A DNA stretch of 64,000 nucleotides from Amphibalanus amphitrite (GCF_019059575.1 NW_024881677.1:496001-560000); one strand, 5' to 3'; shown: positions 22,306 to 34,519, counted from the stretch's first letter. Notes: generated by a model not told the origin, from the letters alone. Made by a program: numbers and translations.

Positions 22306-22311
22306 AATAAA
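22306..22311 (+). terminator. Poly(A) signal AATAAA of the Myb/SANT gene
   Basis: A canonical AATAAA followed by a T-rich stretch, about 545 nt after the stop of the 19830-21761 frame. It supports that frame being an independent transcription unit. Confidence 0.65.
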
Positions 22312-24058
22312 GTTCTTTTTGTACAAAAGGGCGATTCATCCACAAAAACCGACACGGATATCGCTCAGACGAGAAAACACATACCTACATTACTAGTAAA
22401 AGGGTAAAAAGGGGCCACGAAAAGCTACTGAAAACGGCTATGGCTTAAAAACTAACAACTCGGCTATAAGACCGACGAAGCACAGTGATTCGATCTTTTG
22501 TTAATTGTCTTTCAACTGAGCAAAAATAATAGATTGTGACCATCGCGTCAGTATCAAAACTGTGCGCTAGTTCGGGACTGACTGAATGCCTGACATCGAA
22601 AAAGTGTGTGCCGAGTTATAGAGAGAGCACGAAATGTCCACGATATGATAAGGAACTCTCAGGTCCATGGCCGAATAGCAGGATGGGCATAGGCGGCGGA
22701 ACGGGGAGCGCACCGGGGCACCGTGCCCCCTTTGATTTTGGCATTTAACATTAGCCCTATGGGCGCTGCATGGAAAGAATGGGACCAAAAGTCGACAGTG
22801 CCCCCCCCCCTAATTGAAGGTGTTCCGCCGCTACTAAGCATGGGTGTTTTGTTCCTAGTCCAGCAAGGAATAACTCACAAAAACAATGCTTTCTAGACTC
22901 GATTCAAGACCACATAACCCTGCAAATATCTGCAGACTACTGAAGAAAACGGCTAAAGCACTCGGTAGCGACTTCGATTGAAGCAATGCCGAGTGCCGAC
23001 ATTCAACAGTCAGAATAATTGATTTATTGTGCTTATAGCATATACACAACAGCAACGATCCATGGATGACATCCCGAATCATACGTGGCTGTAATAACAA
23101 TAAGAAAATGAAAAAAAAAACAGCAAAACGTGTAGTGTAGCCTACTGTCGCCTCATATGGCCCTTTTTTCTTCACAAAAGCCACGCTAGTCTGAATTGTT
23201 ACCGCCGAGCCGGTAGCTCAGAGCGTCGCTCTCTCGGCGGCACGCGCCGGTGAGGGTGCCGCGCCCGCACCGCGGCCCCGAGGCCGGTACCGGTGCGGTC
23301 AATGCACACATATACACACAGCCGACAGCACGCCTCAGCCGCCGACAGCGAGAGAAGCGCACCAGCTCGAGAAGCACCGACCGCGCCGGCCGTGTTGTAA
23401 CACCCACTTCCTGTTTGGAGACCGGTAGAGGCAGCATGTCATACCGACATGGATTTAGATAGAAAATCGGCCAAAAGCCGATTCGAACAAGATTTCGCAG
23501 CAACTGGGGAAAGCTTAAAAGCAGGACTTAGCTGGACAGACCACCTTTCTACGTGATCCATCCAGAAAGATAACCGTCAAAGTCCTCCTGTTATGATGGA
23601 AAACAATTTCTCTACAGCTATGTGGCGAGACGAGAAATGGGTGAAAAGGTAGTACGACCTGTTATATTTTTGGATTTCACCGGTGCTATATGTCCGCAAA
23701 ACATGTCCTCATACGGGTTAAAGGGTTTAACATGCCAGTATCACAAAAAGTTGGTCACGAAGCCAAAGTTTATACGTTTAGATAATTGGCATTACGGTTG
23801 CCACTTCTGCGAGACATTTGTGCCTATAGGTTTAAACAGTGAAAAGATGTTAAGCACTCAGACTTCGAATCTTATAACTGAGCTACCAACCACTTCAACA
23901 GAATAAGAATCGTTGAGTTGAAAGGGCGTTAAAATATTTGTAGAGAAGAGCTGCACCGAGTGGATCATCAACAATCTTGCTTCTATACCCACGCGACTTG
24001 AGAACTAAAAAGTAAAATTTAACACGAGCTCGATAGCGGCTTCTCATCTGACTTTCAA
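22312..24058. other. FAM50 intron 1; no gene recognised
   Basis: It holds the short repeat at 22687-22835 and a GC-rich patch (about 23200-23420). The latter contains GGTAGCTCAGAGCG, which looks like a tRNA A box, but has no B box at the right distance. Confidence 0.4.
22687..22835 (-). repeat. Short interspersed repeat with GCGGCGGAAC ends, copy 2
   Basis: Reverse-orientation partner of 287-443, with the same order of shared words and the same ends. Similarity may extend slightly beyond the proposed 3' boundary (CCCATCC...CGGCCA on both). Confidence 0.7.
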
Positions 24059-24271
24059 CAAAAATAGCAAGTGTTGAGTATCCATGACAGGTTGGATGAT
24101 GATGTAAATAATAAACCAAATTATTACAAATGCATTCAAATATATTCAAAAAGACACACAAAGCTTTCGGTTCATGGAACCTTGATCACTGTGCAAATAC
24201 TATATATGGCCTTGGTGCAAATGAGTACCTATAACAATCGCTGTAACCGTCTAAAAATTCTTTGAAATTAA

Positions 24272-25401
24272 TCAGCCGCGTGTTTTCTTCTTCTGCTGGT
24301 CTACCACCGATTTTGCTGCCATTGACGACCATGTGATAAATCCGCTCCTACTGTTAAACGTATCACGTGTGATGATGTGGGCTGCTTCCAGGACCTTCCT
24401 TGTACCTTTCTTTATATTGTTTTCTAATATCTTCGTGCCGTCCCAGTCAGGTAAGTGGTTACACTTTTCTATATGCAGTACTATTGCATTTGATGTTCGG
24501 TGAAATTTTACATCGCTTCTGTGTTCCTTCAAACGAACTTCCACCCCTCTTCCCGTCTCCCCAACGTACGTTCTTTGGCACCCTTTGCATGGTATTTCGT
24601 AAACTACACTTTTTTCATCACTGGTATAGTGGTATCTTTTTTGGTTTCATGGTGCTTGACTAAATCTTGAGTTTTCTTTCCTGTTACTGTAGCTACTTTG
24701 ATATCTGACTTTTCAAGTGTTCTTACTATGATATCAATATTTTTCGAATTTGGGACCGAAATCCATCTCTTTCTTTTGTTGGCTTTTCTTCTCGTGTCAT
24801 CTTCGTGTGCTTTGTTCGCACGTTGTTCGTCTCTTCTGTTGGCATCGCCGCCGTTTGCTTGGTTCGCGCGTCGTTCGTGTCTTCTGTCGGTCTCATCTCC
24901 GTGTGCTTGGTTCGTACGTTGTTCGAGTCTTCTGTTGGTGTCATCGTTTTGCGCTTGGTTCGTTTCTTGTTCGTATCTTCTGTTTTGTTCGTTTCTTCGA
25001 TTTTTGATTTTTTCGGCGTTTTCTTTTTGTTTGATTAAAAATCCTCTGGGATATTTCAGTTTTTCGAACGAAGTATAAATATGATTGAACTCCTCCTGAA
25101 TGAATTCATCGCTGCAGATTCTTAGCGCTCTGAGAAAGAAACCGATAACTATTCCGCTTTTCGTCCTTTGACTGTGTGCTGAGTAAAAGTGCACATAATC
25201 CTCTTTGTTTGTCGGTTTCCTGTGGACTTTGAATTTGAAGCCTGCGGCTGATTTTACAATGCAAGTATCTAAAAACGCCATCTTTTCTTCTTGTTCTTCT
25301 TCAACTGTAAATTGGATGTTTGGATGAACAGCATTCAGTTTGTTTAGCGCTTCAGAAATGTCAGTTTCTTTCGGAATGATTGCTAGTACGTCGTCTACGT
25401 A
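24272..25401 (-). pseudogene. Penelope-like RT (C-terminal part) plus GIY-YIG endonuclease, truncated and frameshifted
   Basis: The frame opens at YVDDVLAIIPKE (catalytic RT motif, immediately at the truncation), continues through KMAFLDT and HRKPTNKEDYVHFYSAHS, typical of Penelope RTs, then the RT thumb. Next is an unusual charged tandem repeat (about 24787-25010 in DNA, words like NQAxxDxTxRRxEQR). It stops at 24604. The endonuclease part (VVYEIPCKGCQRTYVGETGR, then EVRLKEHRSDVK and IEKCNHLPDWDGTKIL) continues in another frame. The shift is at or near a run of six A's just before the stop. Everything 5' of YVDD is missing, so it cannot be active. Confidence 0.88.
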
Positions 25402-25402
25402 T

Positions 25403-25652
25403 CACAGAAGCGATGTAAAATTTCACCGAACATCAAATGCAATAGTACTGCATATAGAAAAGTGTAACCACTTACCTGACTGGGACGGCACGAAGATATT
25501 AGAAAACAATATAAAGAAAGGTACAAGGAAGGTTCTGGAAGCAGCCCACATCATCACACGTGATACGTTTAACAGTAGGAGCGGATTTATCACATGGTCG
25601 TCAATGGCAGCAAAATCGGTGGTAGACCAGCAGAAGAAGAAAACACGCGGCT
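25403..25652 (+). pseudogene. Inverted copy of the Penelope endonuclease C-terminus
   Basis: It encodes on the plus strand HRSDVKFHRTSNAIVLHIEK... to VVDQQKKKTRG and stop, identical in protein to 24272-24526 on the minus strand. It lacks the start of the endonuclease and is part of the same insertion. Confidence 0.88.
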
Positions 25653-25820
25653 GAATAATTTCAAAGAATTTTTAGACGGTTACAGCGATTGTTATAGGTA
25701 CTCATTTGCACAGTGATCAAGGTTCCATGAACCGAAAGCTTTGTGTGTCTTTTTGAATATATTTGAATGCATTTGTAATAATTTGGTTTATTATTTACAT
25801 CATCATCCAAAAATAGCAAG

Positions 25821-28680
25821 GTTTAAATCTAAATTGTGCAAAGCATCAAAAACCTCGTTTACGCTTACTGAACCACCTCACAACGCCCTGTTGCCCACTG
25901 CTACTCTTGCACTCATGCAGACGAGACTTCAAGGATCATTTTGCAACATATTTAATGCGGCAATAACTGCAATGATGATCTCGCTGAGACATTAAAGGTC
26001 ATATAGTTATGTGTAGGCAGATACTGACGAGAGCTGAACGTGTCGCAAACAAAATATGCACGATTGCTAAACATATCCCCGAGATAATGTGACAAAGCAA
26101 GTAGAATGAAGGAAATATTCCCAAATCACAAAAAAATAACATAAAGCCACAATGCATCAAATTGATGCGGCTCTCCGACATAACTGGTATCGATTTTCAC
26201 TTCCGTCGGTACGTTGCCGATCTTTGCCAGCACAAATGGCGATTTTGCCCCGACAATGGAGTCACATATCAGATCCATTAGACCGGCGACCCTCTGGTGT
26301 TTCACCCGGGCACCGGAAACTTCAGTCACATTTATCTACTTACTGCGGTCTCATGAAAAGCAATACCACCACGTCTACTGAGAAAACCTTACAACATTGT
26401 CACGGAGAGTCGTGCTAACAGATTTGATTGAGCTTAGGAGCATCGTAAGCGAAGCGGTTATTCGAGGCACGGTGGCTTCAGAGGTGTACCACGAACGCAT
26501 TTGAAATATAATGTCTCAACAAGACTGTTATGAGAGTCTCGTAAAACAAAACAAGCTATTTGTATTCCTAAATCAGTAAATAAGCACTACTAAACGAATC
26601 AAAAGCCACACAGCAACAAGCCGCCCTGCTGAATCACATCCTCGGAAGATTCACCGGAAGAAGGCGAAACTGGGCTGCACGCGGCGGTCCCGTTCTGAGC
26701 CCGGCCCGGCTGTTTCTCGGAGCCCGGCCGGCCGGTGCGGAGCCCGGTCCCGTGTTCGTACCGACAGGACAGGTCTGGCAGCGTTTCTCCCGGCGGCGGC
26801 GGCTCGGTTCGCACTCAGACCTGATCCCACCGACCGGCCCAGAAGGAGGCGGTGCTTCTCCTCCGAGCGGGCAGTCCCCACCGCGACACAGTAGGCCGGC
26901 GATAAACCGGAGGACCGCTAGCCCGGCCGGGTGGGTGTGAACTGGTCCAACCGCGCCGTCACGCGCTCAACACCGATTTACGACCGTTAATATCTTCAGT
27001 GAGGTGGCAGGGATAGGCAAAACGGTAATAGCTCCGTGCAGTTTGCGAAACAAGACGCGTTTAGCCCCGTTCCGAGTACCTAGTAGAAATATGCGAGAGA
27101 ATATATGACAGATGAGCAAGATCTCACTGAAATATAGTATCTCGACTGCGTTTTTTGATGTATTGAATATTGGCTTTTGGAAGGGTTGGAGACACGAGGC
27201 ATCTGCAGGCCATCAATAAATATGTATCAAGACTCAAGTAAGCAATCACCCGAATTGGAATCATACGAGCAGGATTTTTCAGTGGTTAGTTTCAATTTTT
27301 CCGAGGATAAGCCAAACTATAGAGCCTAAAAGAGTTAACATAAAAGAAGTAGACAGAAAAGTTACTTTTAAGACGACTTTTTAACGCAAAGTAGCATGAG
27401 TTCGTCGCTCTCACCTTTTGCAATATGGCAGTAGCTTTGTGCTCAGCAAAACAAAAAGTGAATAACCGTTTTCTAGGACTGCACTGACGTAAAATGTGGG
27501 ATATGATCGCAAGATACGTATCTCGGCATTGGGACACGCATTATCTGGCCTAAAAGAACAGGTTTTGAACTGCATCATCCATCTTAGCATAATTGGACAA
27601 ATGGCTGAGCGCGTCCGGTTCGGAGAACCAGACGAAAGAACAGATAGATACCGGCATCTAGAAAGGACAGCGCAGGTTGGGTATCAAACATTACTTTAAT
27701 GGTCTGGGTTATCAGATACATCACAGGTATTGAAATGAGGCTAATCTTGCACGGCTTGTATGTATTGTCATGTAAGTGCGACAAACAAACAAACAATGCA
27801 TCAGATAAGTATTCTCACACGAGCGCACACCTTCCTTAGACAAGTTAATTCCTTCAAAAGAACTGACACCACACATGAAAACGCATGGACGCGATGTGGA
27901 ATTACCAGAGGTAAAACCCGTTCCGAGTCTATGACATGATCCCTTGTATGTGCCAACGTTCATCCTATCCCGCCAGCATGTGAAAGTGCAAAGTCACCTC
28001 AAACAACAGCTGTCAGAGGGCAGAGAATAACGAAACAACCCCTCAGGACGCCGGATTTGCCATCTGCATAGGCGCACCGGCCCCGGTTTGAGGCCTGTCA
28101 TGCGTGAGCGCAAACAGCCGAGCGGACGGACCGGAGTTGCCAAACGACGGTGGCTCAGCTCGGTTGCCAGTTTTGCGCTGAGTCCCCATGTCTGCGGTCA
28201 GAGCGTCGCCAGCAGACACCCGTTTGACCTGACCTGAGCGGGGTATCAGCCGAGGCGCAACTCTTACTCAAAACCGCCACCAGTACCGAGTACCAGCAGC
28301 AACAGAGGGTAAAAATATGCAGCACCGCTTGTCGCAGCCTTCAGATACATTATAACTGACGGTCTTGAGAAACGTACGAGCATCAACCTCTTGGTCCCAT
28401 CGCCACCACCAACCATTGGCACAAGCATTGACCAGGCTACAGTCCCTTTAGAATTCAAACAGTGACTACATGCGGATAGCACGCGGATAACGCAGTAATG
28501 AAATGCGGCATCCCTCATCTCCACATGCCCAACAATAATCAGGCATGTCATGTGCGACATACGCCGATCGGATACCAGGGTCGGCCCCAGTATGGCGTAC
28601 GGGCCAGTGCGGTGCTGCTCGAGGATCTCTCGAATGGGGCGAAGTTTGCCACCTTACGCCAGGCAGGTCACCTAACGCCA
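25821..28680. other. FAM50 intron 1; no gene recognised
   Basis: Mostly AT-rich. GC-rich patches at about 26640-26960 and 28020-28260 have overlapping open frames on both strands and no recognisable product. Confidence 0.4.
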
Positions 28681-28885
28681 GGGCCCTGTTTCACGGTACG
28701 ACGCTACATTGCGCTACGCAATATACCCTGCGCTACGCTACGCTACGATAGGTATTGTTGAGGCGTTCGAGACGAATAAGCCTCAACACTCCAGCGTTGC
28801 GCATCTGAGTTTGTTGATGTTTCCATGGAAACCCAGCACACCGATACGCGTAACGCGCTGTGGCGTCGTGCCGTGAAACAGCGCC
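28681..28885. mobile_element. Short inverted-repeat element (MITE-like)
   Basis: The left end GGGCCCTGTTTCACGGTACG is matched in inverse by CGTGCCGTGAAACAGCGCCC at the right, about 26 bp with three mismatches. The interior has repeated CGCTACG words. No clear target duplication was found, so the class is open; GGGCC(C)TGTTTCA ends resemble PIF/Harbinger-type elements. Confidence 0.5.
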
Positions 28886-28903
28886 CAGTTAGGTAGCGCC
28901 AGC

Positions 28904-28989
28904 GGCGGACTGTCGGTATCAGGGCGAAATAAAGTCGGCATCGACGGTGGACTAAGTCGGTATCAGGGCGGAATAAAGTCGGCATCGAC
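28904..28989 (+). repeat. Two-unit tandem repeat, about 43 bp
   Basis: Units 28904-28945 and 28946-28989 share GTCGGTATCAGGGCG, AATAAAGTCGGCATCGAC and differ at few positions. Confidence 0.8.
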
Positions 28990-30881
28990 AGACTTCTCGA
29001 GCAGAGTCGGAAAATTACCGGCAGCCGGCGCGATCCTCACATCTCGACCGTGACAGGGGAAGAACCGAACCACGACAGCCCAAATCTCCGGAGACGGAAC
29101 ACCGCCGACGGCAGAACAGAGCAGCGTGGGCGTCACGATCGCATCCATCCCGCGGCATCTATCGGACGCCAATCCTCTCCGACGTCCGGCGCGCAGCGTT
29201 AGGCGGCGGCGATGGCTCGGCGGCGCTCCCGGGGACGCCTCCATCCGGCGGTCCGGGGAGCGGACCTTGCACGGGGCGCTATTTTGGGACGTGACGACGT
29301 GCCGACCGCACTGCAGGACCGGATCGGACGACAGGAATTACCAAACCGCCGTATTAACGAGCATGGCTGCGGCTAGATACCAATCAGCTATTTTAGCCAG
29401 CTAAGGGTTCATGGGGTACAATGGATGCTTGTTAGATTCGTACGATGACATATTATCATTGGATTAATCCATAGCAAAACCGGAGGTTGCAGGCTTCAAT
29501 ATCTATAGTTATCGTTGAGACCTTGGCAAAAATCATATCCCAAACTAAATTGCGGTAACCATCGTTCTTACCGCGTTGATCCGCGGTGATAAAAAAAAAA
29601 TCAATTAAATGCAAGGCACTATAGGGAAATTCGAGAAATAATGTCGAAACTTTTCAGCAATGGTTGCATCAATTGTTGTGGCATTACTAAGTCAAGTCTT
29701 CAGATTACAATCACTTACTGACCAATGTCGCTTAATAATTCAATTCCTGTTGCTTATTTCGCCATTCAGCAGTGTTGCAATGAATATGGGCGACGACGAC
29801 ACTAAAGCCCTGCATTCATCCTTGGTATTTACAAATCAACGCCTCACTTCCAAGTAAGACAGTCCAACAATGTATGCCTAGAGGATCAGAGATGAAACAA
29901 GAGGCAGCACTTTCAGCCCATGGCTTGCGCTATCGATGGTCTCCGATGGGTGTTTCATCACCCACCTTTGACGAACAGTTAAGCTACCAGCTAATTCTAT
30001 CCATGTAACACTTGGCTAACTGGTGCGTCATCTCACTATAGGTGGGGTTTGATATCGCGAATTAACCAGAAAGATGCCCGATTAGGTTAACTAGCTTCCA
30101 GATGCTCATAAGCACATACCATTCACACAAAGGTGTGTAAAAAAGTAGCGTCTGTTACCCCACAACTCTTTAAAAAAAAAAAAACAGTATCGAGATGAAA
30201 CAAAGACACGGGGATTTCTGGGACATTTGTCTTTCAGACGAGTGTAATTTTATCGGGCATAGTTACCATCGTGAGCCAGAGAGGTTTGCCAAAGTCCAAC
30301 CGATTTGTGAGACGGTCACGGAAGAAATCCGTTGGCATCTGACGTGAGCACTGTACTCATGTACCGGATGTCTCCGTCATCCGGTACATTGGCGACAAAC
30401 CGCTGGGTGTTGGATAAGGGTCGTACGCATGAAAAACGCTGCTAATGTAATTATTCCCAATGGAATTAACAGCATTCTAGTATGCAAGTGGACTTATTTG
30501 GCCTTCTCTGCCGTTTAAAACTCGACGATAATGCGCTATTTCATTCGATATGTGGAAGAATGTCTGATTAATCAATTTTGGCGTGACTCCGTTACCGCAA
30601 AGCTTTGAAATTTTCCGAAAACGTATACAAAAGGTTGGTGTTTCAAACCCTTAATGCCTTATAATTCTAGGAACTCTCTTATTTCCGAGATCATTAAAAA
30701 GAGGCATTACACTTCAGCACTACCAGGAACCGAAAACCACTCTAATCTGATAAACATCTTTTCGCCAGAGATCCCCAGCAACAGTCCGACCTTCGGCTGT
30801 CATTGAGAAGACATTCAGCGCCGGCGCACTAGCCTTGAACAATCACTGAGGAAGTGAGTCGCGCAGCCCGACCCGACTTAC
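28990..30881. other. FAM50 intron 1, 5' end; no gene recognised
   Basis: A GC-rich patch at about 29000-29340 has open frames on both strands. The rest is AT-rich with short A-runs (29590, 30173). Confidence 0.4.
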
Positions 30882-31075
30882 CTTCAGCTGCTGCTCCACA
30901 GCGTCGTAGTGCGCGGCGAACTTAGAGTCGATCGCCGCGATCTTCATCTCGTTCTCGATCTTCTTCTTTTTAAATTCGAGCTCCTCTTGCTCCCGCTCGC
31001 GCTTTTTGGCCAGCTGGAGCGCGCGGCCCCCCTCGCGTGCGGCTCCCTTGTACTGGGCCATGACGCTCGATTAGT
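30882..31075 (-). CDS. FAM50: FAM50 (XAP5) exon with start codon, N-terminus
   Basis: FAM50/XAP5 proteins are nuclear and associate with the spliceosome. The ATG is at 31059-31061, and the coding part (30882-31061) gives residues 1-60, beginning [20 protein letters not shown] and ending [12 protein letters not shown], the family's signature N-terminus with its basic coiled coil. The donor GTAAGT is at 30876-30881, phase 0. A TTTATTTTACAG acceptor just upstream of the ATG (exon edge 31075) implies a further non-coding 5' exon. The five coding exons (this one, 17522-17686, 16766-17177, 7527-7681, 6463-6693) join in frame to 380 residues; human FAM50A has 339. Introns are about 13.2 kb, 344 nt, 9.1 kb and 833 nt. 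Intron 1 hosts the Myb/SANT gene on the other strand. Confidence 0.95.
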
Positions 31076-34000
31076 CTGTAAAATAAAGACATGTTTTACA
31101 AACTAGGGTCAACGATAAAGAGGAAACCTTTCGACGTCCATTTCATGCTGATATTTAACGGCATTTGAAGGTGGAAAACAAAAATAGCCTAATCGTGATG
31201 CTGTGTTTTTCATAATTCGCGTTACCATAGATAACATGAATCTTGTATCTATGGTTTTACACTAGGGTGACCCGCGTGCTCCGCAACGCGAAAAGGGATA
31301 TTTTCGATCGGCGGGTGTTCGGTTGTTCTTGTGACGGTTGGGTTATTTATCCATTTCGGTCGATTGCTTTTTGACGGCTAAACGTTTTGGTTTGTGGAAA
31401 AAATATCCACCGCATCGAGGTGCCCGTGTCTGATAAGCATGCTTTCCACTTCAGAATCTGTCAAATGTGCTTTATAATTTAGGCGCGTAGTTTTATGACA
31501 AATTAAAGGCGTAGATAATTTTCACTAAAAATCGTTTTGCAGAGGTTTGAAACATTAATATTTTTAAGAATACTGTTGCTTGTCATGCAAACGTGATGAA
31601 TGGATCTTGGAGAGAATTGAATGCTCTTTCCAATGATAGCATTTTCAATTGTCAAACGTATCAGGTTAAGCAGCAAAATCCGTGTAATTATTTAGTGGCA
31701 CATTTTGGACAAATACCATTTAATTCAGCGATTTTTTCCGCATTGTTTTTGATCAATTAGCTTTTCACAATTTTTCCATGAGAGACGGTACATTTTTATT
31801 GCTAATAGGCGCTGTTTCAACTCATTCCGTCTGACGATCACCTGAAATTAATATAAATTCCAAAATCCGTCCAAAACGTCCATTTTTCAAAAGAAAGTGT
31901 CCTACCCGGTGCACGTGGCGCGTGCCAACCCCTGCAGTCTGCACCGCACACCATTCGATAGCCCGTTCGATTCTCTACACGATGCTGTTTTCCCCGTACC
32001 GGTCGGGCCCACGGTTACCGAGATATTGCACCGGGACCGGACCCATGTCGGGCAAATTTGGCTGTTTTCGCCCGTTTTTGCCAGCCGATTAATACATGTA
32101 AAGTCTATGACGCGAATTTGCACTTTTTGGGCACACGCCACGCGCTCGCTATCGATCCGATCGAGCTGAGACCCATCAAAGGCACGTTGTCCATCCTTGT
32201 TCTATGAGTTGCGCAAACTTCAGCGCGGTAGGTGCAACGGTGTGACCTGTAACCCGCGCTACGTAGCACCATGTCGCGACCTTCGTAATACACAGAAACT
32301 ACGTCACCACAAATAGTAATATAGATACCGGGTCATTCAGATACAGCATAACTTTACATACTGCATAACAGAAGTCCATTGCCATTATCAAAGCGATATA
32401 TTCTAACAAGCAGCAATGAAAGAGACAAGCAAATCATACAGAACACATAAACACGCTTGTTTGTAACTACACGCGTATGTGAATGACTGATTGGTGATTT
32501 TGCTGTATGCGCTCGATAACTGTAATTCAGTGTCAGCATGGATTGCGTAATGCGTTAGCTGCGTAGGAATTCTGGATATTATCACAATTCTGCAGTGAAA
32601 TTGCAAGGAGAAATAATCTGCTACAAAGACCTGTCCTAGGCTCTTCGTGGAATATTGAGCTCTACTAACTAGTTTCCGTCTTGACAAATGATCCGTTATT
32701 AAAAGTACAAACCTTCGACATACCGAGGCATCTTTCTACAGTGAGTTTGCGCGGGTGGAAGAAATTGTGGCAAACAATTTTGGCTCAACACAAAAAGGCT
32801 GAGGTATTTTAAAAATAGAAAGAACAATGATAGCCTTGAAATTCCAAAACGAGGGAATTGATATAACGCGTTGAGACTTGAGATAAGACTAGGTATGAAT
32901 CGGGGAATGATTGTCGAAGATTGACTGCCGACTGCAGGGTAGGAGGTTCATGGGCAAACTCCAATTCTAGGTGGCATGTTTTGAAGACGGTTCTCTCGAT
33001 AGGGCAATTGCACGCTTTCGTGTAACTAATTCAACAATATTATTCATAATATACCTATCATTCATCGCTGTGCCTTCTGCCTACCTCATTCGAACAGCAA
33101 CAAAAAAGAAGTCAACGGATTACGAATTAATGGTCAATAAAACAAGATGGAAACGTTCCGATCTAGTAAAAATGCGGTGCGCAACTAAATTGCTTAAACT
33201 GTGCGGAAAAAATACTGCTGTTGATGTAAGCTGACAGAACCAAAGAGATTTAGGTAACAAAGTTCTTGCCAAAGGACAAGCGTCTATGAGAAAATACAAA
33301 AAAAAAAACTTTCGCGAGCCCCATCGAAGGATAAGAGACGCTGCCACTCATATATTTTGTGGTGCGAGGCTGCCAGCGGGAGCTAACGGCCTGTCTTTCA
33401 TAACTCTTTCCGGCTAGGGAGGCATATAAGAGCTTTTTCCAGGAACCGGGACAGAGCGGCAACATGTTGACGCTTCGGTCACCGTCTCGGACTCACCAGT
33501 TATTGGCAACGCAACGCTAAGTATTACTGTAGTGTAAATACTACCCACTTTGTTTGGGTAGTTTTCGATATTATGGAAATAAACATTGGCAAATGGAGCC
33601 TCAAATAAAGTAAGAACAAGAAAAGTTATTACGTAGTATTACTATATGGCTGCATCACATCAGAAATAGTTCGGTATCTGGTAGATACTAACATGTACTA
33701 CATTGGGCACAGAACAAAATGTGCTGAAAATAAAAGTTTTGAATTGCGACATGTCCACAGTGCACCTAGGTACCTAACGATTACACAGTAGGTGAGGGTT
33801 GTAATTTTAACGCGGAGGACACTGGAAGCATGTCAAATGTCGACAACGTCCATGTATCCTAGCCATACGACCGCTAGATCCCAGATATCGTATAATTTGC
33901 TGTTTCAGGTGGTTCATGGACCAGCAGTTATAATGATGTTGAAACCAGCTAGTGCAATGCGTCGGTTGCAACTGGCTGTCGCGATGCCAAGCAATAAATC

Positions 34001-34500
34001 ATTAGCAAATGGCTCTCATGAGGTTTGCAATTACGATGGCCGTCCAAAGAAGGTGTTGATGAATGCATTAACAGTCTTTCCCGAAACGGGTGGGAGTTTG
34101 CAGCTCGGCGCGTTACAAGCCCTGTAGCGTAATACGGGCCCGCTGATGCTGCAATAACATCATTCCGCAGAGTTTCAGCTTTCACCCATGATTGAGTGGG
34201 CTTAGAGTCCTCACAACGTAAAAAATGCGTGGTGAGGCATTGTTTTGTTGTGTAGTAACGGCTCTGCCACTCGGTGACATCAAAGTAAATGTTCTGCAAT
34301 AACAACACTTCGTTATAAATACAAAAAAGAAACGTTAATTCTGTTACTCTCCTCGGCCGAGAGGGGAGGGTGCCGCACCCAAAGGCGATTTTATAGCGAT
34401 TGTTCGGGACGCGATATCGATAGTGAGATGAGATGACTGATGAATGCTGGCCCACTCAATCCTCGCTTCGTGCAAGATCGGAGTTCTATAGCCTTGGCAA
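31076..34500. other. Upstream of FAM50; no gene recognised
   Basis: It should contain the FAM50 promoter and a non-coding first exon, but neither can be placed by eye. An inverted repeat ACCATAGAT/ATCTATGGT occurs at about 31224-31256, and a GC-richer block at about 31890-32170. The remainder is AT-rich. Confidence 0.4.
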
Positions 34501-34519
34501 GATCTTGAAACACCAAACG

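Larger units (their letters stand above)
24072..25807 (-). mobile_element. Penelope-like retroelement, 5'-truncated with inverted 3' segment
   Basis: The 13-bp sequence CAAAAATAGCAAG lies directly outside both ends (24059-24071 and 25808-25820), a target-site duplication. The minus strand carries reverse transcriptase remains from the YVDD motif (25387-25401) downstream, a repeat-rich linker, then a GIY-YIG-type endonuclease domain and 3' UTR. From about 25402 a near-identical inverted copy of the last ~420 bp follows, so the insertion has inverted 3' ends. One internal difference is a ~24-bp segment missing in the plus copy between ATTTGCAC repeats. It lies in FAM50 intron 1. Confidence 0.88.

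Noticed and set aside
23205-23300. Possible tRNA gene (GGTAGCTCAGAGCG)
   Set aside because: There is no B box at tRNA spacing. The nearest GATTCGAAC is about 270 bp away and no cloverleaf forms.
24698-25078. 126-codon plus-strand frame with hydrophobic, membrane-like composition
   Set aside because: It is antisense to the charged repeat of the Penelope-like protein, which has recognised motifs in its own frame.
23895-25820. Hammerhead ribozyme expected in Penelope-like terminal repeats
   Set aside because: I looked for the CTGATGA...GAAA core on both strands in and around the element and did not find it. The relevant region may be missing from this truncated copy.
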